DNA from: Staphylococcus sp. NAM3COL9
GTDB lineage: Bacteria > Bacillota > Bacilli > Staphylococcales > Staphylococcaceae
NCBI RefSeq assembly: GCF_001431205.1
Contig: NZ_LGPC01000006.1
Coordinates: 62,001 to 126,000, forward strand
Reading direction: 5' to 3'
Length of the DNA stretch: 64,000 bases
Position 1 is the first letter of the stretch. Each line of letters starts with the position of its first letter. Positions 19,121 to 27,626 of the stretch are shown piece by piece. The notes under the pieces were generated by a model, which saw only the letters and a program-made list of their open reading frames with translations, made no database searches and was not told where the DNA came from. The position numbers and the translations under genes are program-made.

Positions 19121-19972
19121 TTACTTCACTGGTGCTTTCAGAAAATCTTTGATAACTTGATTGAATGCTTCAACTTGCTCCCATTGTGGCCAATGACCAG
19201 CATCTTTAATCACAGTAAGTTCTGCCCCTGGAATCATCTCCTTAATCGGCTTTGCCTGCTCTACAGTAGAAGTTGGATCATGATCTGTCCATGCAAGCAA
19301 AGTTGGTGCTTTGATCTTGCTACACCAAGAAGGGTCCCAAATATATTTTTTACGTGCTTCTGGGTCTTGTAGGTGAACTATGTTATACACTGCTTTCTGA
19401 TAAGCGGGCTGTGTATAGATATCGTATCTTGACTGAATCAATTCATCCGTTACGACACTTTTGTCGTACATCAGCCATTCCAATCTTGTTTTGACATTTT
19501 CATAGTTTGCTTCGACAACTGCTTTTATTGTGGACGCTCTAAGCCTAGACATGATTTCTGGATCACTGTTTACGTTACCTGGTGTGTTTAGTACCATTGC
19601 TTTAACATATTTCGGATGTTCTGCAGCAAACCATGCAGCGACCCATCCACCAAGGGATTCTCCTGAAAGAAATACTTCTTCAAGACCAAGTGCGTTGATC
19701 ACATTAAACAAATGATCGCTGTATGCGTCAATACCATAAGGCTTTTCGGGCTTATCCGTATAACCGTGTCCGAGCATATCAATACAGATTACCCTGAAAT
19801 CTTCAGCTAGACCTTTTATGTTTTTGCCGTACGCCTCAATATGACCTCCTGTACCATGCATCAAAATAAGCGGATCACCTGTTCCAGATTCCATCACCCT
19901 TGTCTTCACACCATTAGCATCTAAATAATATAATTTGAATTCAATATCTTGTACTTCAGTCCAAAGTGACAT
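19121..19972 (-). CDS. Meta-cleavage product hydrolase (alpha/beta fold, MhpC/DmpD-like)
   Basis: A C-C bond hydrolase acting on the yellow ring-fission product of the extradiol dioxygenase, releasing a carboxylic acid and 2-hydroxypenta-2,4-dienoate. The 283 residues show the oxyanion HGTGG (39-43), the nucleophile elbow GESLGG with Ser106, an acid at Asp230 or Asp232 (WTDHDPT) and His260 in DAGHWPQWE. A hydrolase rather than a semialdehyde dehydrogenase implies a ketone-type cleavage product, as from 3-substituted catechols. It directly follows the dioxygenase gene (36 bp). Confidence 0.9.
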   Translation of the reverse strand: MSLWTEVQDIEFKLYYLDANGVKTRVMESGTGDPLILMHGTGGHIEAYGKNIKGLAEDFRVICIDMLGHGYTDKPEKPYGIDAYSDHLFNVINALGLEEVFLSGESLGGWVAAWFAAEHPKYVKAMVLNTPGNVNSDPEIMSRLRASTIKAVVEANYENVKTRLEWLMYDKSVVTDELIQSRYDIYTQPAYQKAVYNIVHLQDPEARKKYIWDPSWCSKIKAPTLLAWTDHDPTSTVEQAKPIKEMIPGAELTVIKDAGHWPQWEQVEAFNQVIKDFLKAPVK

Positions 19973-20008
19973 GAAAATTCTCCTCTCATTTTTAAATTCG
20001 ATCCTGAT

Positions 20009-20962
20009 CTAGTTGTTAATTTTCGGTTTTAACCAATCATTATTTACTGGTGTTGTTTCAAAAAAACGTTCAGGCACGGCCGGACCCCACCATAGTCTAC
20101 CGTTAGCATCATAATCTTCCTTGGTCCAGCCGATTGGTGGAAGATCCGTATCACGGTTGTAGTCACCTGAGTATATTTCAATGCGATGCCCATCTGGATC
20201 TCGGACATATAGGAAGAATGCATTAGTTACTCCGTGGCGACCTGGACCGTATTCGACAGCATTTCTGTATCCTGCATCAGCAAGTATATCCGCTGTGCGT
20301 ACAACACCTGCAACACCATCAACGATGTAGGCGATATGGTGAAGCGCTGTTTCTTCCTGCTTTACAAGCGCAACATCGTGTGTAGAAGCCTTAGCTCTCG
20401 TCCATGCTGCAAATTTTTCGTCGCCATCCTGTACATATTCAGATATACTAAAACCGATAGATTCCCAGTATTCCCATGCCTTATCGACATCTCTCACACG
20501 CAGATTCATGTGGTCGATGCTTACTGGAGGGATACCATTGAATGTATGCGTATTACGCATCGGTAATTTTTCAACACCGGGGCCTCCCTGTCCAACATCA
20601 ACCTGTTGCATGTGGTGATAAAACTCTACAGGGTGTCCGCTTGGTTCAGCAACTCTTAAAGTACGTCCACGTCCCGGATGACTGCTCTCAATCATCTCAG
20701 TTTCGATGCCCATCTTTTCATGCTTTTTCTGCAATTCATCTAGGTATGCTTCACTGGATACTCTCAGACTAAAACTTGCCAGAGCCGCTTCTTCTTTCTG
20801 AGTCAGGATGAGGGTATAGATATCAAACTCATCCGTTGCTTTAAGGTATAAACTTTCTTTCGTTTTATTTACTTTGATAAATCCTAATGTATCTACATAA
20901 AATTTTTCTGATTCTCGAAGGTTTGTAACATAAAGTTCAATTTGTCCAAGTCTTAAAATCAT
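20009..20962 (-). CDS. Extradiol ring-cleavage dioxygenase (type I, two-domain VOC)
   Basis: An Fe(II)-dependent enzyme opening a catechol ring next to the hydroxyls. The 317 residues form two vicinal-oxygen-chelate domains, 1-130 and 145-290. The C-terminal domain holds the metal ligands: His151 in SIDHMNLRV, His208 or His209 in LHHIAYIV, and Glu262 in the PROSITE-type extradiol motif spanning residues 241-262 (His243, then LYVRDPDGHRIE). The ATG at 20962 is chosen over 20968 because GGCGG then has proper spacing. It is similar in plan to catechol 2,3-dioxygenase, BphC and HsaC; the exact substrate is unknown. Confidence 0.92.
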   Translation of the reverse strand: MILRLGQIELYVTNLRESEKFYVDTLGFIKVNKTKESLYLKATDEFDIYTLILTQKEEAALASFSLRVSSEAYLDELQKKHEKMGIETEMIESSHPGRGRTLRVAEPSGHPVEFYHHMQQVDVGQGGPGVEKLPMRNTHTFNGIPPVSIDHMNLRVRDVDKAWEYWESIGFSISEYVQDGDEKFAAWTRAKASTHDVALVKQEETALHHIAYIVDGVAGVVRTADILADAGYRNAVEYGPGRHGVTNAFFLYVRDPDGHRIEIYSGDYNRDTDLPPIGWTKEDYDANGRLWWGPAVPERFFETTPVNNDWLKPKINN

Positions 20963-21010
20963 AATCATTCCGCCTTTTTTATGAAATTATCAGTAATTTC
21001 TAACTGTATA

Positions 21011-22192
21011 CTATCCTCTAACGTGACTCTCAATCCCAAACAGGTCCTGTCCGTATGCAGCTACAGCATCCTCATATAAGGAAGTTTTGTGTGTAGCGAG
21101 TGACATCAAATCTCTGTAGAACAATTCAATCGGACCGCCTTTGTATAATGCGCCGCCACCGAGAGTAAGTAGGATTCGTGTTCCGATATCCACTGTATTT
21201 TTTATTATCTTCGTTCTTAATGCAAAAAACTCAGAGTACGGTGTTTTACAACCATCTTTTTCGTAGTCTTCAAGTAACGATATATATTTATCGAGGAGCG
21301 CTTCAGCGACTTTAAACTCAGTTGTGATTTCTGCTAGCACTCTTTGGCTTCTTGGAGACTCACTTTCCCTCACACCATCCATCAGACGTACTCGTTTTTC
21401 AGTGGATGTCTTAAACTCTTCAATCATTCTTTCCGCTGCCCCGACTGCCATTACCGGGAAACCGAAGTAGAATGCCGGGAATAAAGGCACGTGATAAAGG
21501 GGATAATCCGTATCATAATTTTCTTCATGAGGTCTACGTGTATCAACCGCTTCATCTACATCGAAAATCATTTCATCAGGTACAAACACATTATCTGCGT
21601 TAACCTGGTTGCTGCCACTCCCTCTTAAACCGAATGTATCCCAATTTATAACTACATCTAATTGTTCAACGGGGATGATAGGGAGGAGAGTTTTCGATTT
21701 GTCTGTCTCATCTTTAACTTTCACTCCAACGCCAACCCAGTCTGCATGGTTGACCCCGCTTACAAAATTCCATTTTCCAGTTACTCTATAGCCACCATCT
21801 ACTTTCTCTGCTTTGCCAACGGCTGCGAAGATATCTGAGATCAGACCGCCATCTTTATAAATTCTGTTTTGGCCTTCTTGAGGCAAATATGCGGGAAGCA
21901 TATTATGCAACGGATATAAGAATGACAGCCATGCAGCAGATACATTATAATTTGAAACAGTTCTTAATACTTTGACGAATGTTTTTAAACTTGTACCTGG
22001 TCCTCCTTGATTTCTTGGAATCATCATTTTAGTAATCCCAACCTCTTTCATGAGATCGACAACCTCCCGAGAGACACTTGCGTTTTCTTCAGCTTCTCGA
22101 GCTTGGCTTTCTGCAAGTTCACCTACTCTTTTGGCTCCTTCTAAAAGTTCCTCTTCATTTAAATTAATTTGTGTAGACAATTGTTGAGTCAT
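21011..22192 (-). CDS. Flavin-dependent phenol monooxygenase, oxygenase component (acyl-CoA dehydrogenase fold)
   Basis: Class D flavoprotein monooxygenase that uses reduced flavin and oxygen to hydroxylate a phenol to a catechol. The 393-residue protein has the acyl-CoA dehydrogenase-like architecture of HsaA and HpaH: N-terminal helical domain with PRNQGGPGTSLKTFVKVLR, middle beta region VTGKWNFVSGVNHADW, and C-terminal bundle with RILLTLGGGALYKGGPIELFYRD. No acyl-CoA gene neighbours exist, and a flavin reductase is in the operon, which favours the monooxygenase reading. The ATG at 22192 follows AAAGGATG; the longer reading frame upstream lacks a site. Confidence 0.85.
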   Translation of the reverse strand: MTQQLSTQINLNEEELLEGAKRVGELAESQAREAEENASVSREVVDLMKEVGITKMMIPRNQGGPGTSLKTFVKVLRTVSNYNVSAAWLSFLYPLHNMLPAYLPQEGQNRIYKDGGLISDIFAAVGKAEKVDGGYRVTGKWNFVSGVNHADWVGVGVKVKDETDKSKTLLPIIPVEQLDVVINWDTFGLRGSGSNQVNADNVFVPDEMIFDVDEAVDTRRPHEENYDTDYPLYHVPLFPAFYFGFPVMAVGAAERMIEEFKTSTEKRVRLMDGVRESESPRSQRVLAEITTEFKVAEALLDKYISLLEDYEKDGCKTPYSEFFALRTKIIKNTVDIGTRILLTLGGGALYKGGPIELFYRDLMSLATHKTSLYEDAVAAYGQDLFGIESHVRG

Positions 22193-22251
22193 TAAAAAAC
22201 ATCCTTTCATCAGAATTTTCTGTTTTGTATGCGCTTTCAATGTTGTTTATA

Positions 22252-22257
22252 AGTATA
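22252..22257 (-). promoter_or_regulatory. Candidate -10 of the monooxygenase operon promoter
   Basis: TATACT on the minus strand, 60 bp upstream of the monooxygenase ATG. The -35 region (TTATAA at about 17 bp) is poor, as expected for an activator-dependent promoter controlled by the V4R-PucR regulator encoded just upstream. Confidence 0.35.
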
Positions 22258-22349
22258 GAATATTAATTTATTTATAACTAGGACAAACAATGACCATTAA
22301 AATTAAATTAATGAACACTTTTTGCCATCACAGATGTTTTGGATTTAAT

Positions 22350-24212
22350 TTAAGATATTTTTATATCCTTCAACACGATGAGTGCTTTCATGATTAAAAG
22401 TAGGCTGTTACTTACTTCTGGGTCTCTCAAATCTTTTTGCAATATATCTTCTATACGCTGAACTCTATGCCTCAGTCCACTCATAGACAGAGATAAATCC
22501 AAAGCGGTATTTTTCAAATTACCTCCATTACCTAGGAAGTAATATAATGTCTCAAATAGCTCATGCTTTTTTTCATCTTTAGATACATACAGTCCTTTCA
22601 ATTCTTTTTCTGCTAAAAGTTGTATGCTTTCCATATTATTTGAATTTATTAATAAACCGACGATACCTAGCTCGTCATAGGAAAGTCGGTTTTTACGGAC
22701 CGTCAATCTGAGAGCGATGCACGCCTCATCGAATCCTTTAATCGCATCTTTAATATTTTCCATATGACTACTAATACCAACCTGTAGACTAGTGCAACCG
22801 AGATATTCATGGATGTATTTGATATAATCGTCTAAGATATTATCTATATAATAAGATTCAAAAATAAGCATGATAAATTTATCGTCCTTAAAACCTGTTA
22901 ATGCCTGCTTTCCTTTTCTCCTATAATATTGATATGATAAATCCAGTAATTTCTCCTGAAAATTGAATTCATCTTCCAAGGATTTAAATTGTTTTTTGTA
23001 GTTTACAGCAACAACGCGATAAGATTGGGTGAAATCCACACCAATGTATTTTCCTCTTTTTACAAGTTCAGCTGGCGAAAATTCGTTACTCAATACCTGG
23101 TCCAAATAACTTCCTTTCAGCCTCCCCAAAGATTCGAACACCGCTTTTTCGCTGAGCAGTATAAGCGCAGCTGCGCTTGCTAGATGTTCCAGATAAAGAT
23201 ATTCCTCATCATATCCTTCCTCCTTTCTTTTTTTCTCTATCATCGTACAATAACCTAGTAATTGCTTCTGAACGATTACAGGGACTACTATACGGTCATA
23301 TTCTTCGAACACATAGACTTTTTCACCTGATGAAATAATATATTCACTTTGATCCTTCACTAAAAACTCTGGTACTTCTTCCATCATATCTTCACGTATT
23401 TTTTCTATTTTTTCATCTGAAATTCCTGAACAAGCGATTGTTTCCATAGACAGATTTTCTATCGTCAATGGCATACCAATTAGTTTACCTGCCACTTTAA
23501 CGACATCCTTCAAAGTCCTTCCATTAACTACTTCATTCGTAAGTTTTTTCTGGAAATTGGACAGACTTGTGATAAATTTTGTTTGTTCTAGCAAACTATC
23601 ATAAGTGTATTCAAGTTCTTTTACGATAGGTTTACGGCCCAAAAGATCGACCGCATTCTGCTTAACATCATCTCCCCAGTCTTCCTGTGGTTTGACTATC
23701 CATTGACATGTATCATCTCCCGCAGCAGCACATGTGATTTCTTTGGCAATTAATGGTTTCTTAAAAATAGTAGACATCAGTCCACTTGAATACCCCGCAA
23801 GAGTATAACAAACCGGCACTGTTGATTTTCCGAAATAGTTCGTATGTTGTTCCACTTCATATGAATCAAACCACTCTCCCCTGCCGATGAGAGTTTTAAA
23901 AGATCCATCTTCATAATATTCAATGTCACACCTATGATCTATACCACTGATATGGCCACTGGCTATGTGTTCTATGGGACCGTCTATCACAAGTTGCTCC
24001 GGAGATTTATCGCTCTTTAATAATTCTTTGCCGTCAGCGACCCCCATCTCCCATCCAAATTGAAATAAAAAACTATCCATACGTTCAATTCCGATATGCT
24101 TCGCTACCTGTAAACGTAAAATCCCCATGGAATTTGGAGTAAGCTTCAGGCGACGATTATGTTCTACTCGATGTACCTTTTCAATCGTTTTATCTTCAAT
24201 GGAAATTTTCAT
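22350..24212 (-). CDS. Hybrid aromatic-sensing regulator: XylR_N/V4R sensor with PucR-type HTH
   Basis: A 620-residue transcription regulator. Residues about 10-190 resemble the XylR/DmpR effector domain: a PNSMGILRLQVAKHIG region and a V4R segment ending CAAAGDDTCQWIV with the Cys pair typical of V4R. Residues about 230-390 look GAF-like, 430-540 resemble the CdaR/PucR central domain, and 560-615 form a PucR-type C-terminal HTH (GNLKNTALDLSLSMSGLRHR). No AAA+ sigma-54 domain is present, unlike DmpR. The ATG at 24212 follows GAGGAGG. It sits between the aldolase and monooxygenase genes and probably activates the latter in response to a phenol. Confidence 0.85.
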   Translation of the reverse strand: MKISIEDKTIEKVHRVEHNRRLKLTPNSMGILRLQVAKHIGIERMDSFLFQFGWEMGVADGKELLKSDKSPEQLVIDGPIEHIASGHISGIDHRCDIEYYEDGSFKTLIGRGEWFDSYEVEQHTNYFGKSTVPVCYTLAGYSSGLMSTIFKKPLIAKEITCAAAGDDTCQWIVKPQEDWGDDVKQNAVDLLGRKPIVKELEYTYDSLLEQTKFITSLSNFQKKLTNEVVNGRTLKDVVKVAGKLIGMPLTIENLSMETIACSGISDEKIEKIREDMMEEVPEFLVKDQSEYIISSGEKVYVFEEYDRIVVPVIVQKQLLGYCTMIEKKRKEEGYDEEYLYLEHLASAAALILLSEKAVFESLGRLKGSYLDQVLSNEFSPAELVKRGKYIGVDFTQSYRVVAVNYKKQFKSLEDEFNFQEKLLDLSYQYYRRKGKQALTGFKDDKFIMLIFESYYIDNILDDYIKYIHEYLGCTSLQVGISSHMENIKDAIKGFDEACIALRLTVRKNRLSYDELGIVGLLINSNNMESIQLLAEKELKGLYVSKDEKKHELFETLYYFLGNGGNLKNTALDLSLSMSGLRHRVQRIEDILQKDLRDPEVSNSLLLIMKALIVLKDIKIS

Positions 24213-24242
24213 GATTTCATCCTCCTCATTCTTTTCGTACAA

Positions 24243-24275
24243 AATAAGCTCAAGACCGTTAGTCTTGAGCTTATT
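24243..24275 (-). terminator. Hairpin between aldolase and regulator genes
   Basis: A 14-bp perfect stem (24243-24256 with 24262-24275) lies 20 bp after the aldolase stop, followed on the minus strand by TTTTG. It is likely a terminator or attenuator that separates the gntR-mhpF-mhpE unit from the regulator. Confidence 0.65.
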
Positions 24276-24294
24276 CGCAATGTTCTTTACTTTA

Positions 24295-25317
24295 TTATAC
24301 TTTCGATTGTTTTTCTTTAGACAGATCTTGTGCAACGCCGGTAATCCAGTCTTCCTGACCACCTACAGCGCCCATTTCAGAAATTCTTGTCAAAATATCC
24401 CTTGCATCCACTCCATATTCTGCACCCGCGCGTTCTGCAAAGAGTAGAAAGCTGGAATAAACACCTGTATATCCAAGCGTCAGAGACAAGCGATCGATTT
24501 GCACTGGTCTTTCCATCATAGGCTTCATCAGATTTTCAGCAGCGTCCATCGTCTGATACAGATCGATATTATGGTCGATTTCCATCCTATTCATCACAGC
24601 AATTAGCTGTTCTGTTGCTGTGTTTCCTGCGCCAGCACCCATACCCGCTAGACTGGCATCAATTCTGTCTGCACCTTCTTCAATTGCGACGATTGAATTT
24701 GACACACCTAAAGATAGATTGTTATGACCATGGAATCCTATTTTAGTTTGACTGTTCAAGTTCTCTTTGAATATAGATATTCGTTTCCTTGTATCATCCA
24801 TCGTCAATGCCCCTGCAGAATCAACTACGTAAATCGTCTGCGCACCATAGGATTCCATCTTTTTCGCCTCTTCCAGAAGATTTTCCGGCGTTGTTCGGTG
24901 CGACATCATTAGAAATCCTACAGTATCCATACCTAGTTCCACTGCTTTTTTGATATGTTGTTCAGATACATCCGCTTCAGTACAATGTGTTGCTACACGT
25001 GCAACCTGCGCCCCCCATTGATAGGCGCGTTCCAAGTGTTCTATCACTCCGACACCTGGAAGTAGCAAGACACCGATTTTAGCGTTCTTTGCATTGGCAA
25101 CAGCTGTTTTTATAATATCCTCTTCCGTTTCTTTTGAAAAACCATACTGGATAGAACTCCCACCTAGACCATCCCCATGCGTTGCTTCAATAATATCGGC
25201 TCCGGAATCATCAATCGCTCTTGTCAGTTCTGCAATTTGCTCTGTTGAATACTGATGACGGATTGCGTGCATACCATCTCTTAATGTCACATCATTAATT
25301 ATCACTTTTTTTCTCAT
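24295..25317 (-). CDS. 4-hydroxy-2-oxovalerate aldolase (MhpE/DmpG-like)
   Basis: A divalent-metal aldolase splitting 4-hydroxy-2-oxovalerate into pyruvate and acetaldehyde. The 340-residue protein has the HMGL-like TIM barrel start NDVTLRDGMHAIRHQYS, with the metal Asp and base His, GDGLGGSSIQYG, the metal-site GFHGHNNLSLGV and the C-terminal communication domain. It overlaps the stop of the acetaldehyde dehydrogenase gene by one base, as expected for a pair whose products form a channelling complex. The symbol mhpE or dmpG would fit, but the pathway substrate is not known, so no symbol is given. Confidence 0.93.
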   Translation of the reverse strand: MRKKVIINDVTLRDGMHAIRHQYSTEQIAELTRAIDDSGADIIEATHGDGLGGSSIQYGFSKETEEDIIKTAVANAKNAKIGVLLLPGVGVIEHLERAYQWGAQVARVATHCTEADVSEQHIKKAVELGMDTVGFLMMSHRTTPENLLEEAKKMESYGAQTIYVVDSAGALTMDDTRKRISIFKENLNSQTKIGFHGHNNLSLGVSNSIVAIEEGADRIDASLAGMGAGAGNTATEQLIAVMNRMEIDHNIDLYQTMDAAENLMKPMMERPVQIDRLSLTLGYTGVYSSFLLFAERAGAEYGVDARDILTRISEMGAVGGQEDWITGVAQDLSKEKQSKV

Positions 25318-26219
25318 TATTCAGTCACCCTTTCTTTCAAAATGCTTTCAGCCATTACTTCCCCTGTTTTAACCGCTGCAGAAGTTATGATATCTAGATT
25401 ACCTGCATATTCCGGTAAAAAGTCTCCATTACCTTCAACTTCAACCGATATCGTAATGATCTTACCTTTAATGACAGGATCTGCTTTAAATCGATAACCC
25501 GATACATACGCCTGTACACTCGCTTGCATCTGATCCAATGATTTCTGTATTTCTTCACGCTTCATTTCAGCGTCTCCAGCGGTTTGAATATGTATTGTAT
25601 TTCTCATAAGTATAGGCGGGTCGGCTGGATTAAGTGTGATAATCGCCTTCGATTCCTTGGCTCCACCAACTTCTTTTAATGCATTCGCTGTGGTCATAGT
25701 GAACTCATCAATATTCTGTCTTGTTCCTGGTCCAGCACTCTTACTTGAAATGGAAGCCACAATTTCTGCATAGTCGACTTCCAAGACATTTGATACTGCT
25801 TTAACCATCGGGATGGTTGCTTGGCCACCGCATGTAACCATATTCACGTTGTCTAGCTTCGGAATTTCATCTTCTTTAAGATTCACTGAAGGAACAAGGA
25901 ACGGTCCTACTGCTGCCGGTGTTAAATCAATGGCTTTCTTACCCAGTTTCTTCAATACTTTTGCGTTGTGTAGATGTGCTTTGGCAGAAGTCGCTTCATA
26001 AACAATATCTGCAAGTTCAGGACGTTCTATCAAACCATCAATACCATTGGATATTGCAGTCAAACCGTTTTCTTCTGCGCGCTTAAGACCTTTGGACTCC
26101 GGATCTATACCTATCAGAGCTGTTACTTCCAAAATATCACTTCTTAAAAGTTTAATCATCAAGTCTGTTCCGATATTACCCGATCCGATAATTGCACATT
26201 TTATTTTTTCATTCGCCAT
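25317..26219 (-). CDS. Acetaldehyde dehydrogenase, CoA-acylating (MhpF/DmpF-like)
   Basis: Oxidises acetaldehyde to acetyl-CoA with NAD+ and CoA, in complex with the aldolase. The 300 residues show the Rossmann motif [13 protein letters not shown], the catalytic Cys130 in [12 protein letters not shown], and [14 protein letters not shown]. Length matches DmpF-type enzymes. It is the second gene from the right end of the island, 16 bp after the GntR gene, and together with the aldolase forms the lower pathway delivering pyruvate and acetyl-CoA. Confidence 0.94.
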   Translation of the reverse strand: MANEKIKCAIIGSGNIGTDLMIKLLRSDILEVTALIGIDPESKGLKRAEENGLTAISNGIDGLIERPELADIVYEATSAKAHLHNAKVLKKLGKKAIDLTPAAVGPFLVPSVNLKEDEIPKLDNVNMVTCGGQATIPMVKAVSNVLEVDYAEIVASISSKSAGPGTRQNIDEFTMTTANALKEVGGAKESKAIITLNPADPPILMRNTIHIQTAGDAEMKREEIQKSLDQMQASVQAYVSGYRFKADPVIKGKIITISVEVEGNGDFLPEYAGNLDIITSAAVKTGEVMAESILKERVTE

Positions 26220-26235
26220 TCAATACATCCCCTTT

Positions 26236-26880
26236 TCAAAGTAGTTTCTTACCGTTACAACAATAGTCACAAGCTGACTCCAAGTGTTTTCTGAGCAGTC
26301 CCTGTGCTTTTTTCACTTCCTGCTTTTCCAATACTTCAATAATTTCAACATGCTGATCAATGATGCTCGATTGATTCGTAGATGTGACTTCACTGGTGAT
26401 ATCAATCAACGTTCGGAAAATATCACGCTGTGTCATCCACAAATGCAGCAGTGAACTGTTTCCTGACATTTTCACGAGCAACTGATGAAATGCTAGGTCT
26501 GTTTCAATATCCCTTTCTTTATAATATTCCGCTTCATGCATTCTGTTGATATATAACAGTAGCCTGTCTTTATATTCATTGAATACGGGTTTGGATATTT
26601 GGCCGAGTGCATAATTTTCCAGAAGTATCCGAGTATCATAAAGGTTTTCAATGTCACAAATATCAAAACCGATGACTGCCGTTCTTCCATTCGAAAATTT
26701 TTCCGCCAAGTTTTCAGATACAAGCTGTCCAATCGCTTCCCTAATTGGACCTCTGCTTACTCCGAGCCCTTCGGAAAGCTTCGTCTCTATCAAAGGTTCC
26801 CCTTTTTCATATTTGCCGAGTATGATTTCTTTTCTCAAGTGATCCACAACTTGAGTTCCGACGTTATTCTTTATAATCAT
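26236..26880 (-). CDS. GntR-family regulator, FCD subfamily
   Basis: A 214-residue regulator. Residues 5-70 are a winged HTH (VVDHLRKEIILGKYEKGEPL, SEGLGVSRGPIREAIGQLV), and residues about 80-205 form the all-helical FCD effector domain with metal-ligand-type residues (DTRILLE, DLAFHQLLV, QHVEIIE). The ATG at 26880 is preferred because AAAGGAG precedes it at 10 bases; upstream in-frame codons lack a site. As first gene of the island with a palindrome in its own leader, it probably represses this operon until an aromatic metabolite binds. Identity of the ligand is unknown. Confidence 0.88.
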   Translation of the reverse strand: MIIKNNVGTQVVDHLRKEIILGKYEKGEPLIETKLSEGLGVSRGPIREAIGQLVSENLAEKFSNGRTAVIGFDICDIENLYDTRILLENYALGQISKPVFNEYKDRLLLYINRMHEAEYYKERDIETDLAFHQLLVKMSGNSSLLHLWMTQRDIFRTLIDITSEVTSTNQSSIIDQHVEIIEVLEKQEVKKAQGLLRKHLESACDYCCNGKKLL

Positions 26881-26910
26881 TTGAAAGCAATCTCCTTTAA
26901 TTATCTGAAA

Positions 26911-26925
26911 TGTTAACAATTAACA
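26911..26925. promoter_or_regulatory. Candidate GntR operator
   Basis: Perfect inverted repeat TGTTAA-CAA-TTAACA between the promoter and the gntR start; a further GTTAAC occurs at 26968-26973. Size and position suit an autoregulatory FCD-type operator. Confidence 0.5.
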
Positions 26926-26938
26926 GTTACATAAGTAC

Positions 26939-26967
26939 AGTTTAAGAAACCGCTTTCTTTTTGTCAA
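26939..26967 (-). promoter_or_regulatory. Sigma-A promoter of the gntR-mhpF-mhpE unit
   Basis: TTGACA (26962-26967) and TAAACT (26939-26944) spaced by 17 bp on the minus strand, immediately upstream of the TGTTAA palindrome. Confidence 0.7.
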
Positions 26968-26973
26968 GTTAAC

Positions 26974-27626
26974 ATCCTAAAAACTTTTTAATATAAACAA
27001 GAATAAATCTGAGGAAACAACCTATCCTGTCATATATTAATTTCTTTGCATCACAAGGGCCTCCACTTCTACCATATTCGGTCATTTTATACGTATGAAA
27101 GATAGTCACATGAATATTTTCACGCATAACCAACAATGCTAGAGTATGATATTTATTAAATTGCGGCCGATACTTATATGCTCAATCCATTCCTCCGTAA
27201 AATGAAGCTCACAATATTCACTAAAATATATTGTTGCTTATGTAGGATATAGCAGTGAACCTGATAAAATTCGTACGATAAACAATATTTACTATATTCA
27301 AATAAAAAAAGGCTCGTAAATCTCTAGTATTAAGATTTTCAAACCGATTCTCTTATTTATTCAAATATTTTGTCAAACTCTCTTTTTATGTAAAATGATT
27401 ACCTAACATTTTAAAATGAAAATCTAATGGATTTTTAAATTTATATCTCAATTATTCTCTTTCACCATTAATTTGTTCAATAGATTGTGCGTTTATTATT
27501 TAATTCAACATACAAATAGATAGCACTACATGATACGCTTAAGTTATAATTTTCTAAGAACGTATGTAAACGTACAATGGGACTGTTAAAATAGAACGAC
27601 TTATTATTAAAGGAGCAATATTATTT
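26974..27626. other. Intergenic region at the right edge of the aromatic island
   Basis: No intact gene is supported in these 650 bp. A short plus-strand open stretch ending at about 27319 (…YVGYSSEPDKIRTI…IQIKKGS, stop) looks like the tail of a lost protein, but I cannot assign a family. No direct repeats, integrase or tRNA edge is apparent. Confidence 0.45.
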
